Shown one piece after another: positions 22,215 to 39,731 of a stretch of 64,000 nucleotides of DNA. The notes beneath the pieces were generated by a model. That model did not search any database and was not told the origin of the DNA. It was given only the letters and a program-made list of their open reading frames with translations. Made by a program: the position numbers and the translations under genes. Source of the DNA: Oreohelix idahoensis (Eukaryota > Mollusca > Gastropoda > Stylommatophora > Oreohelicidae); the NCBI GenBank assembly GCA_024509875.1, contig JAMPIV010005829.1:124001-188000 (forward strand), in the 5' to 3' direction. Position 1 is the stretch's first letter. Every line of letters starts with the position of its first letter.

Positions 22215-22606
22215 TCTTTGTTAATACATATGCACAGCCAATCCACGTTCAACAGACTCTGACAGATTAAATTACACGAAGTCAAGTTCCCCCAAGATGG
22301 CGGCTAACAGAATAAAATTAGGCATAAGCCCTGTTTTTCGGAACTGGGTCATGGAAAGTACGAAATCGTCGGTAATAAAAATGTACCAAATCGTCGAGAA
22401 CCAATCAAAAGGGTTCCTTACGCACTGGCAGATTTCCTGCGTCTACCTATATAAACGGGCGCGTTTCATTAAAAAAACACACACAAACACGAAGGCCACG
22501 ACAGACTGGGGAAGAGAAAGCTGTCAAGACTGATTTATGCTTACCTGCATGAACGGGCAGACTTGCTTCATTAAAGCCGAGTCAATCTGGCTTGTATTAA
22601 TCTTAG
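22215..22606. other. Left end of the ~6.16-kb DNA that splits the LINE
   Basis: Unannotated DNA between the LINE half and hAT copy 2. It holds no domain or repeat that I recognise. Confidence 0.45.
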
Positions 22607-22728
22607 AGGGTAGGCAGGGCCGGCTCTACCGACGGCGCAACACGTGCATTTGCACGGGGCGGCAAGCTTTGAGGGGCGGCAAAAAATCTTTTTACTTATT
22701 TTTACAATCCCGCCAAAGTATTCCGCCT

Positions 22729-22866
22729 GGGAGCATCGCTGGTGTAATGGTTACCACACTGCGCTAGCGATCGGGTGTTCAAGCCCGGGCGCAGGCATTT
22801 GTAAGAGTGTCATCGACCAGGATTTTGACTGAATAACCTGAACGGCCCCTGAAATAAACTCTCTGT
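22729..22866 (+). repeat. Truncated tRNA-derived SINE, family S1
   Basis: Starts GGGAGCATCGCTGGTGTAAT and has GTGTTCAAGCCCGGGCG as a B-box-like motif. It shares GACTGAATAACCTGAACGGC and CTCTGTGGATGG with the SINE at 3315-3588 in the same order. The 3' body and poly(A) tail are missing after about 22866. Copy 1 of the transposon lacks it at the matching place. Confidence 0.8.
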
Positions 22867-23438
22867 GGATGGTGTCGCGGAGTGTTATAAGGTTTCGTCT
22901 AGATTATTTTAAAATTCCTTACTTTTCTATTCCTTCACATTTTGTCTGTTTTCTCTAAGAAATATTTGCACCTGCGATCTGTTCTTTAGCCGTTTTTCAA
23001 GTCTTCACTAATAGTTCTGCCAGACGATCCTAATGATAGCTTCTCCTCCTACAAAGTCAGTAAAAGGTATTTCTTTAGAGACGTCAGTACAATTTATTGG
23101 CTTGGTCGAAACCACAGTTGTTCCAAGAGTATTATTTTTCCATGTTCAGTGGTCAACTGAAGACCGCCACGATAAATTTTCCGGCATAGCTGAACGGGAG
23201 ACGGGAATTAATTAACTTGGCGTGGGAATCAGGAGTTTATTTTTTTATCGACTGTTCTATGTTGGCGGTTCGAATGTTTCAGTTGTTTTGGAGTGTGCAT
23301 TCAAGGAAGTTACAGTGATAAATAAGTTTTTAAAACGTTTTATGGAAATGAGTACAGTGCTTCAGCCTCTATTCATTACTAAATAATACATTTTATTGTA
23401 GGGTTTATTAAAACAGTTTTAATATTCAAATAGATATA

Positions 23439-25933
23439 ATGTCCGATATAAGAAAAAAACTATCAGAAGTTGAATATCGGAAACGGAAACTGGAAAAAGA
23501 ACGCGATATTCAAAAACATAGCGGGGCTTTACATAAATATATAAAAACTGAAATAGCTGAGGTAGGACAGATGAAAATAAGCAAATGTGCCGAAACAAAT
23601 GATTCTGAGCTCATGGCAAGTACTTCTAACTCGGACCCCAGTAACGTAGATATTATTAACAATGTCAAAAATGAGACTGATTTGACTGTTTCCAAATCCA
23701 GAGATTTAAGTGATGAACTTAAGAGGTACACTGATCCGGCAAGATGGAGTCCTTGTTTAAGCGATACCGAAAGACAGGAAATCGTAAAAAAAGGCCTGCC
23801 AGAGAGACCAAAAAATGAGTTCGTTTTTCCGCGCAGCTCTAATGGTCGGAAATTTTCCCTAAATTTTTACACTAGGGAGCTAAGCAATGGAGAACATATT
23901 AATCGATCATGGTTAGTGTATTCAAAAGAAAAAGATTCTGTATTTTGTTTCTGCTGTAAGTTGTTTTCCTGTAATGAAATGTCACTCACTACTAATGGCT
24001 ATAATGATTGGGGTCATTTGTATGTGTATCTTAATGAACACGAAAAATCTAAAAACCACTTGGTGTCCCATACCAAGTGGATTGAATTATCGTCCAGGCT
24101 TAAATCAATACAGACAATTGATTCAATGCAACAAGAGTTATTAAATTCAGAAGTTCGACACTGGAGGAGCATAATAGAACGTCTAATTGCTATTGTCCAG
24201 TTCTTGAGCCAACAATGCTTGCCATTTCGTGGAACATCTGATAAATTATATGACCCTAACAATGGACATTTTTTGAAGCTTCTTGAACTGATTGCCAGAT
24301 TTGATAGTGTTATGTGTGAACATTTAATGAGAGTAGCTCGTGGATTGACCCAACATTACCTTGGGAAAAACATTCAAAATGAATTAATTGCTCTTCTCTC
24401 TGGAACCATAAAAAAAAAAGAAATCATTTCTATGGTGGAGAAAGCTAAATATTATAGCATAGTTGCAGACTGTACTCCCGATGTAAGTCACAATTAACAC
24501 TAATTGTAAGATTTGTTAATACGAATCTAGATGATATCAACATTCATGAGCATTTTCTTGGTTTCATTGCTGTAGAAGCCACTACAGGCTCAGCGTTAAC
24601 CGAATGCATTCTAAGAAAATTGTCAGACATGAATATTCCAATCGCAAACATGCGTGGTCAGGGGTATGACAATGGATCAAATATGAAAGGAAAACATTCA
24701 GGAGTTCAACAACGTATTAGGGACTTGAACCCGAGAGCTTTTTATATCCCTTGCTGTTCTCATTCTCTCAACTTGGTGGTCATAATGCCGCTATGTCATC
24801 TAGAGAAGGGGTTTTATTTTTTTGAAACGGTTCAGAAATTGTATGTGTTTTTCTCAGCGTCAACACTGCGTTGGGGAATCCTTAAAAAACATATCACAAC
24901 TCTAACGCCCAAGCCACTAAGTACAACTCGCTGGGAATCTAGAATCGAGGCCATTCGTCCTTTAAGATATTATATTGAGGAATTTTATGATGCATTGATA
25001 GAAATTGCTGATGACGAGTCAGTAGACAAAATGGCGAGGCATGAAGCTGAAACCCTTGCCCTAAAACTCAGAGATTTTAAATTTTTATGTTGTCTGGTTA
25101 TATGGCACTATGTTTTAAACGAAATTAATGTTGCTAGTAAACTGTTGCAAAGCATAAAAATGGAATTGACTATTGCCATAACAACTTTGAGAAATGTTCT
25201 CCAGAGCCTTAAGAATCTCAGAAATGATAAATCATTTCAAAATTTTCTTGTTAATGCTACAACATTAGCTGAGAAAGTTGAAGCTGATCCTGATTTGATA
25301 CCAACGTTTGAATGTACAAGAGTGCGTCGGCAGAAAAAGGAACACAACTATGAAGCAAGAGATGAACCTATTTTAGATCCCAAAACTAAATTCAAAATTG
25401 AATTTTTCTTTTTTATTATTGATGTTGCAACTAATTCTATTGAAGAAAGGTTCGAGCAATTGGAACATCACAGTTCACATTTTTCCGTTTTATATAACAT
25501 CCCTAAATTGAAATCTGAGATGACAAATGAGCTCTTAAACAAATGTAGAAACCTAGAAAGCATTTTAACACATCAAGAAAACAGAGACATTGATGCCATT
25601 GAGCTATGTGATGAACTGAAAGTAGTATCCAAATTAGTACCAGAAAATACTCCACCAATTGAAGTTCTTCGTTACATTATTGAAAATAACATTGCTCCTA
25701 ATGTCGCTATAGCCTTAAGAATATTACTAACTTTGCCGGTAACGGTAGCAAGTGGTGAGCGTAGTTTTTCAAAACTGAAGCTTATTAAAACTTATTTACG
25801 CTCAACAATGGCCGAAACTAGATTGGAAGGACTTTCCATGATTTCAATTGAACATGAAATCGGTCAAAAATTAGACTACGCAGACCTTATTTCTGCTTTT
25901 GCAAATATGAAAGCAAGAAAATTGTCTTTTTAA
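23439..25933 (+). pseudogene. ZMYM1-like (TTF/DUF4371) hAT transposase, one frameshift from open
   Basis: ATG at 23439 opens 352 codons; a second open part runs to 25933, about 830 codons in all, usual for this family. N-terminal part: basic start, then a TTF-type zinc finger near residues 160-210 (SWLVYSKEKDSVFCFCCKLF, later HEKSKNH). The hAT catalytic region follows, with YYSIVADCTPD (first acidic position plausible) and GQGYDNGSNMKGKHSGVQQR. The C-terminal dimerisation motif is SGERSFSKLKLIKTYLRS. A 7-nt deletion relative to copy 1 at about 24491 shifts the frame. Single-base indels near 24783 and 24823 shift it briefly again and then restore it. So this copy is inactive, though lightly damaged. 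Confidence 0.9.
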
Positions 25934-26499
25934 GCAGTATATACTTCAAACCATATAAATTCAAATAATGTGAAAATAGTGCTAAAAACTATAACATGTA
26001 CATACTACAGTTAAGTGTTTGTGACTCAGCAGTTCATCGTTCCACATGAGAAGAGCATGCCCTATATGTAATTAATGTAACTACATTTATTTCATATAAT
26101 TGTCTCTAATAAAGTCAATCTTTTATTTTTTGATTATACAGTATTTTCATCAATTTATCAATACATTATTATTAATGGTACTATTTAAAATTAGGCTTAT
26201 GGTCATGAAATTAATGTTGAAGCTTGTTTAATAACATGATGGTTTCAAAAATTTCAAACGTTAATTTGAGGTTGGGCTGGGGCGGCAAGGTATGGTATTG
26301 CACGGGGCGGCAAAATTCCTAGGGCCGGCCCTGACGGTAGGTAAACTTAGTATAAACTTGTAGGAGAAAATGCCTACATCATATATAATGATTGTATTTT
26401 TTAGTATCATTTATAATACCTACACCTGTATATAATTAATGTGTATCATGTATAATGATTATATTTTATGGAATCAGGTATAATGATTGTATTTCCTGA

Positions 26500-26960
26500 T
26501 ATGAATGCTGAAGACGATAACCAATCTGAAATATAACCAAACAGTCCTTGTTAGGACTCATATAACTCCAACTTGAATAATAACCTAACAATCCTTGTTA
26601 GGACTCATATAACTCCAACCTGAATAATAACCAAACAGTCTTTGTTATGACTCATATAACTCCAACCTGAATATAACCTATGACTATATCATGTATAATG
26701 ATTGTATGTTATAGTATCATGTATAATGTTTGTGTATGACTGTTGAAGAAGGAAACCACCAGAAAATAGCCTACACCTGTATATATTTAATATAACTTTA
26801 GATTTTGTTTTACTATGAATGTATCAGGTATACTGATTATATCTTGGGGAATTAGGTATAATGATTGAATTTCCTGGTATGATTGTTGAAGAAGAAAACC
26901 AATCCGAAATATAACCTAACAGTCCTTGTTAGGACTCATATAACTACAACAGTATTGTTA
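26500..26960. repeat. Minisatellite with 47-bp unit holding a small hairpin
   Basis: CAGTCCTTGTTAGGACTCAT and variants start at 26542, 26589 and 26636, exactly 47 bp apart, followed by ATAACTCCAAC. A further copy lies near 26920. Each unit contains AGTCC-TTGTTA-GGACT, a 5-bp stem palindrome. Around them GTATAATGATT(G/A)TAT motifs recur irregularly from 26360 to 26870. No coding function. Confidence 0.85.
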
Positions 26961-27438
26961 GGATATATTTTACCAGCCAGTATAGCACTTATCAGAGATG
27001 GCCTGGTAAATTATAGGTGGAAGGAAACGGTTGTATCATACGGTGTACAAATGATTGGATGTATTCATGTATTGAATTATTAGAAATAACGTTTTGCAAG
27101 TAGACACCTGTCTTGTCTCGCTATTGCTAAATCATACTGAGCCATGTTGTCATTCATCCTACATGCAGACACCTGAGACACGCTCATCTCATATACACTA
27201 GAAATAGGTGGGCTTGATGACAGAAATTAGCCCCTATTTTTGCCTTGTTTACAGGTTTATTCGTGTCATCCATAACCTGAGGTCGTATGTTCGGATCAAT
27301 CCAGCTGCCTGGAATTTCCCAGGAGCATAGTGGTTGTATCGGAGCTACATAACAGCATAGCTGATAAATTTTCTATAATTGATTAACAGCACAGCTGATA
27401 TCTATAATTTTGTTCCTATAATTGGAAGACTGGTTGTA
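26961..27438. other. No gene seen
   Basis: About 480 bp of noncoding sequence, with a short local duplication (ACAGCATAGCTGAT... and ACAGCACAGCTGAT...) at 27350-27400. Nothing else recognised. Confidence 0.5.
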
Positions 27439-27439
27439 C

Positions 27440-28018
<579 letters not shown>

Positions 28019-28149
28019 TTACAAATCAATTACATTCCATCTTCCAACATCCACCCTTCAGCACAAGAGTAGATAGTGTATATACTTAATAAATAAGGAA
28101 ATTGTATTTGAACGACTTGTCAAGTTTATAATTAAGTGAAATCTGTTTC

Positions 28150-28345
28150 CTTGTTTTAATATCACAGTTAGTTACACAGCGGTGGGGCATTTTATGACTG
28201 TTTCCTCTCTACTAAGTTTTCAAGATCAGATCATTCACAGCCGTAACTAATTTGTGATACCAGTAGTTCTCTCATACACTGGGACTTCAACATTTTCCTG
28301 CAGAAATTCTATTTCTGTATTGTCAGTACTATACTGATCCTAGAG
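28150..28345 (+). repeat. Repeat X, uninterrupted copy
   Basis: Aligns with 390-522 and, without a break, with 3771-3830. Its CTGGGACT (28279-28286) appears once, where copy 1 has it twice around the hAT element. It therefore serves as a natural empty site for that insertion. The class of the repeat is unknown. Confidence 0.72.
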
Positions 28346-28373
28346 CCAATAAAAACCTCACGCTGCACTCACT

Positions 28374-29383
28374 CGCCCAGTATATAGCTTCTTTAGTACT
28401 CTCTCGTCTGCTCCCCAACCCGTGCCAGCAAGTTTGTTCATGGTTGCCATTCTCTGCCTTGCTCTTGTCCTGTTTTTTTTTCAATCTGGGATTTCCAAGT
28501 CAAGCGGCGATCAAAGGTAATGCCTAGGTAGTTTGGGTTTTCATCCAGATGTAGATTTTCCCCATTTAGCACCAATTTGGAGATCTGTGGTTTGTTTGAG
28601 AGAGAAAACACTGTGTATGATGTTTTCCCTTCATTTATCTTTACTATCCATGCCTTGGCCCATTCCTCCAATGATGTTAGGGCTTGCTGCATCCGAATGC
28701 TTGCCGTGGTGAATTATTCCTCTGAGATCCACAGGGCTAAGTCGTCTGCAAAGGAGGCATTGTGAGTTCTTCTTGGAACATTCTCTGATATGTCATTAAT
28801 ATATGCGAGGAACAACGTGGGTGACAGGACTCCCCCTTGGGGAACACCCTGCTCTAATACCATCTTCCTACTGGTCTGTCCTTGTAGTTGGACTCTGGCA
28901 GTTTCTCAAGATAGTGGCTGATCCATTTGAACATTCTCCCACACACTTCACTTCTTTGCAGCTTGACTTTAGCCCATCTTTCCACACTTTGTCAAATGCT
29001 TTTTCTAAGTCCACCCAAACCACCAGTGTGTGCTTTTTTTCTTGGAAAGCGTCCTCAATTTTCTGAGTTATATGCGTGATCTGATCTTCAGAGATCTGAG
29101 TTTTCTGAATCATGCTTGCTGTGGGGCTAAGAGGGGTTTTTCCTCTAGATGCCACATTAGTCGGGTATTTATTATGCGCTCCATCAATTTTCCAACACAT
29201 CTAAGCAGACTGATAGGTCTGTAGCCATTTGGTTCTGTCTGAACTTTGTCTTTCTTAGGTATTGGAATCAGTATGGCGTCTTTAATTCCTGTGGTACTAT
29301 TCCTCTTTTCCAGCTGCAGTTTAGGATGGAAAGAAGCTTCTTTTTTGCCTTTGTTCCTGTGCCTGTTAGCATTTCATTGGTTA
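28374..29383 (-). mobile_element. LINE C, 5' half of the split I/Nimb-like LINE
   Basis: RT-encoding piece whose right edge meets the 13-bp duplication AAACGACTGATAT (29384-29396), shared with the 3' end of LINE B at 20891-20903. The whole insertion was thus 5'-truncated within the RT region and about 2.3 kb long before it was split. A CACT at 22211-22214 and again at 28370-28373 may mark the duplicated target of the splitting event. Confidence 0.85.
28380..29383 (-). pseudogene. LINE reverse transcriptase fragment
   Basis: Pieces in order: NEMLTGTGTKAKKKLLS, GYRPISLLRCVGKLMERI, then ITQKIEDAFQEKKHTLV and WVDLEKAFDKVWKDGL. Next are a region with VLEQGVPQGGVLSP-like residues across a frame change, the altered YADD neighbourhood near 28740, and ALTSLEEWAKAWIVKINEGK with NYLGITFDRRLTWKSQIE. 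Frames break near 28870 and 29200 and around 28700, so it is inactive. It is the same clade as LINE A. Confidence 0.82.
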
Positions 29384-29396
29384 AAACGACTGATAT

Positions 29397-35720
<6,324 letters not shown>

Positions 35721-35721
35721 A

Positions 35722-35879
<158 letters not shown>

Positions 35880-35927
35880 GAATCACACATTCTATAAATA
35901 TATCTGGTGGGTAAGTTTCTAATTTTT

Positions 35928-36206
35928 ATTTTATTTTGTCAGGGCAGCGGCCTTATGACCTACTCTTTACGATTTCCAACTGCCGTGGGATTTTTAATGT
36001 GTGCAACTTGCACACGGGACCTTTTATATTTTCTCACTTATCTGATAAGGTTAGGCATCCGATCTCACTACCCATGAGACCAGGAGGGACCACTGGTTCT
36101 GAACAAAGAGATTTCCACAAATTATATTCCCTCTACTGGGAATCGATCCTGGTACCTCTAGAATTCGTGGCGGACGCCATACCTCTTAGCCATTCCGACC
36201 CCTAGA
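35928..36206 (-). repeat. tRNA-derived SINE (family S2), minus strand
   Basis: Read on the minus strand: GGTCGGAATGGCTAAGAGGT gives an A-box-like TGGCTAAGAGG, and GGATCGATTCCC is a good B-box match. A body of about 190 bp follows, including TCCCACGGCAGTTGG and GTAGGTCATAAGGCCGCTGC. The tail is AAAATAAAATAAAAA, seen as the T-rich run at 35921-35937. The head and body differ from family S1. Confidence 0.75.
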
Positions 36207-36257
36207 GATTATGTAACGTGACTTAACTGGCTACAATTGATACAAAGAGAGCTAATA

Positions 36258-38139
36258 GAAAAACATAAAAATATGGAGAATATATGATACTCAGAACAGA
36301 AGCAAAGAACAAGTTCTAGCAGAAAAACAGAAGTCCTGGGAAGAATTTGGAGAAAAGCTAGAAAAAGATGCGCAAGAAAACCAGAAATTGTTCTATAAGA
36401 CCCTAAAGAATATGTGGAAGGAAAAACAGTGCCCCCTTAAATTTATAAAGGACAAGAAAGGCAAATTGCTTACTGCCTCAAAAGAAGTAATGGAAAGATG
36501 GAAAGAATATTTTTTAAAACTCCTGGATGGTGAGCAAGGTCAAACATCAGAAATGATAACCACTGGCACGGAAGAGGAAACCAATGGTGATGAAGATGAC
36601 GTAAAGATGGAAGAACTGAAGGCAGCACTGGAGAAAATCTAGATGGGCAAAGTTGCAGGACATGATGGCATAACACCAGAAATGGTTAAGTGCATGGGAG
36701 CAGCAGGCGACCTATTACTCCTAAGCGTCCTACGGGCAGCTTTGTGCAACAAGACCATACCAAAGGATTGGGAGATTGCCAGAATAACACCGATTTTTAA
36801 AAAGGGTGACAACCGACAATGTGGAAACCATAGAGGCATATCCCTTCTCAGTGTCCCTGGTAAAATCTACTCTAGAATCCTAGAGCAGAGACTCCGACGC
36901 CTAGCTGAGCCACAATTGGGTGAGGTCCAGTGCGGATTCCGAGCAAACCGAAGTACTCAAGACCTAATCTTCACACTCAGACAGCTGAGTGAAAAGGCTC
37001 TTGAGTATAAGAGTGAGATCCATCTTTGTTTCTTAGATCTGGAAAAGGCATTTGACAGGGTCCCCTGGATCAAACTCTGGGACTGTTTGGCAAGGAAGAA
37101 CATTCCAGCACCTCTGATTCATGCTATACAGAGCTTCTACAAGTCTTGCAAAAATTATGTGAGGACAGCAAACCATAATTCAGAAGAATTCAGGACCACC
37201 TCTGGTGTAAGACAAGGTGATATCCTGTCACCTTATCTTTTCATACTCCTCATGGATGATGCCATCAAGGCATGTAAGGAGAGGACAGGAAAGTATTCAG
37301 TGGGGTACTGGAAGATGAGACAGGTCTGTATTTCAGAGCTAGCATTTGCTGATGATGTTGTCCTGATTGCTAAATCAGAGACACATCTCCAATCCAATCT
37401 GCAAGTCTGGAAGGAAGAGCTGGAGAAGAGAGGGATGATCATAAGCAGCTCGAAAACAAAAACCATGGTGATATCACGAGAGGAAAGAAGACATCAGATT
37501 AAGCTGGGAGAACAGGTCCTGGAGCAGGTCGACCACTTTAAATACCTTGGAGCTGTCATAGACCGGAAGGGAGGTGTCAAAGAAGAGTTGGCTACCCGAA
37601 GAGCAGCAGCTGGGAGACTTTTTCAAGCCATAAATCGAGGATTCCTCGGCAAAAGAGAAGTTGGTAAGCAGACGATGATAGCTGTATACCGCTCCACCTA
37701 TGTCCCAGTCGTGACGTAAGGATGCGAGTTAAGGGCAATGACTAGAACCCACAAAAGCCAGATCCAAACCTCAGAAATGAGGTATCTGAGGAAGGTGGTT
37801 GAAGTAACAAGAAGAGACATGGTCCGCAACCAGACCATACGTCAAGGCCTAAAAACCCAACTCTGCAGACCCAAGTAGAACAGTCCCAACTGAGATGGTT
37901 TGGCCATGTCTGTAGAATGGGAGAAGTCGGCTACCACGACAAGCATGGGAAACTAAGAGCCAGGGATGCAGACCTCGAGGACGACCCAAAGTCCGCTGGG
38001 AGGACAACATTAGACAATCTTTGAAGGACCGAGGACTAGAATGGAACCAAGCCAGGAGGAAGACAGCCGATAGAATAGTATGGCGCTCTCTCTTACAAAC
38101 CTCTTCACCTCACGGTAGAAGGGGAACGAAAAAGTAAGT
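36258..38139 (+). mobile_element. 5'-truncated RTE-like LINE (LINE F)
   Basis: Bounded by a perfect 13-bp duplication AAGAGAGCTAATA (36245-36257 and 38140-38152). It starts inside ORF2, past the endonuclease, and ends with an (AAGT)n tail. The same family gave the fragments at 1298-1820 and 4692-4901. Confidence 0.92.
36388..37860 (+). pseudogene. LINE F reverse transcriptase ORF, nonsense-broken
   Basis: Three pieces share one frame, separated by a TAG at 36640-36642 and a TAA at 37717-37719. Motifs in order: GKVAGHDGITPEMVK, NHRGISLLSVPGKIYSRI, VQCGFRANRSTQDLIFTL, FLDLEKAFDRVPW, GVRQGDILSPYLFILLMDD, ELAFADDVVLIAK (catalytic FADD) and FKYLGAVIDRKGG. The C-terminal SEMRYLRKVVEVTRRDMV follows. 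Past about 37850 the frame shifts relative to the copy at 1346-1715. The endonuclease is missing by 5' truncation, so it cannot mobilise itself. Confidence 0.9.
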
Positions 38140-38152
38140 AAGAGAGCTAATA

Positions 38153-39726
38153 AGAGTCTTAAAGGTTATAGGACATATGTGTAAAGCTCATGATAAGTGA
38201 CTGAAAGATTTCAATGGCCTAGTTGTGATACATTGCGTTTTATGTCAACGTATGGTGAAAAAAAATTAGTGACATTGTTTCATTTTCTAGACAATGTTAT
38301 TGCTTGTATTTTTGATACCTAATTTGTTATATGCGTAGTTTAAAAAGGAAAGAAAATGTTCGTAACAGAAGGCAAGAAAGATATAGAGCGATAATTACAA
38401 AACCTGAGTTAAAATTTAATGATAACCTATACAGACGATCCAACAAAATGAAATCTTCTGGGATTGTTGATAATTGTTTGCTCAATTCTGTGGGAATGAC
38501 GACTTTAATTCTGTCGTCGGAACTGAAATTCAAATTGGGAATTTTCGAAATTGCGTCTTTCGCGTAATTTAGTCTATCGCAATAAAAGCCGAAATTTTCC
38601 GTATTAAAAAAAAATCCGACCGGACACACATTTCCGGCAAGTTCGGGTACTGACCTTTATCTTCTGTATGCAGCAATGAACACTATTTTGTAAAGAAATT
38701 GAATTTAGAAAGCGCGGAGACAAGAGCAGGGGGCGTGCTTATAGTATCTGGCTTACGCGGTGGATCTTACCGTTAGCACCCCCCGCGCCAATAAATACAC
38801 ACACTTGCATGCTTTTAACAGTAAGTATACTATCATAAAAGTGTTCAATGACACCCTCCTCCAGGCTGTCAACCGTTGGGATCCTCGGCCCCCGACTCCC
38901 TTAGTACGCCACTGAACGAGAGACATGCAAAGCTGACAGAAAGTTAGCCCGTAAATCACTTTTTGTATGCACCTATCTTCATTGTAAATTAAGTTAATAA
39001 ATACAGTAATTTCACCATTAAATTGATCACATGCCGTGTTGGAGTCACTGTTGTATGAGTCATTTTATTCATCCATGCATCTGTACAATAGGCTAATAAT
39101 CTGAACATCAAACAACAACACTTTTTCACTAGGTTCAGCAGAGGCGTAACTAATGAAAGGGGTCTCATCGTGTGCAGCCTTCATAATATAATGGGCTCTA
39201 AAAACTAACCACCTTACTAAACTAATCTGTATAAAAAATGTAACTACAGTACTTACTGTCGCCGTGTGCGGAGCACAGGCGGTTTTATTTTTTTATTTTT
39301 AAAGTATTAATACTATGAATAATGACATGAGGACATAGATAGAAACTTCTGTATATCAGTTAGTGGTTATGTTAAATAAAAGTTAAGCGACGTGACGGTA
39401 CAAAGTACAGACCTTTGAAATGCAATGTATGACAATGACTTATGAATAAATTGTGTACTTAATGACTGAAACAGCTTATGTCAGTAGTGGTTCTCATAAT
39501 GTGATGGCAAAGCCTTCAGTTAAAGATAGTGTTAGTACGTCAAATAAATTGAGACCCATTCGAATACTCCTAACATCATAGGCCATTGCAGTCAGCAAGG
39601 ACCGACTAAAAATAGAAAATCTGTCACCACTCAGACCATCGCGTTATCAACGTTAGAAAATGCAAAACTAACAAAACTCAAAAGGAGGTAGATCAGATTA
39701 GGCAGAACGAGACAGAGAACAAACAA
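38153..39726. other. No gene seen; possible DNA-transposon terminus relics
   Basis: Noncoding. TACGCCACTG (38908-38917) and CAGAGGCGTA (39136-39145) resemble CAGTGGCGTA-type transposon ends, but they point away from each other and I see no paired end or duplication. A similar TACGCCACTG lies near 62195. Confidence 0.4.
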
Positions 39727-39731
39727 CAGGG

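Larger units (their letters stand above)
22615..26333 (+). mobile_element. hAT-family DNA transposon, copy 2 (3,719 bp, nearly complete)
   Basis: Same CAGGGCCGGCTC start and GGGCCGGCCCTG end as copy 1. The flanking 8-mers are AGGGTAGG (22607-22614) and ACGGTAGG (26334-26341), again 7 of 8 identical. Subterminal sequences GGGCGGCAA and GCACGGGGCGGC recur near both ends and in copy 1. A long 5' leader carrying a truncated SINE (22729-22866) precedes a transposase reading frame at 23439-25933, broken by one short deletion. Its uninterrupted sites at about 23948 and 26150 date the nested insertions of copy 1 as later events. Confidence 0.92.
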
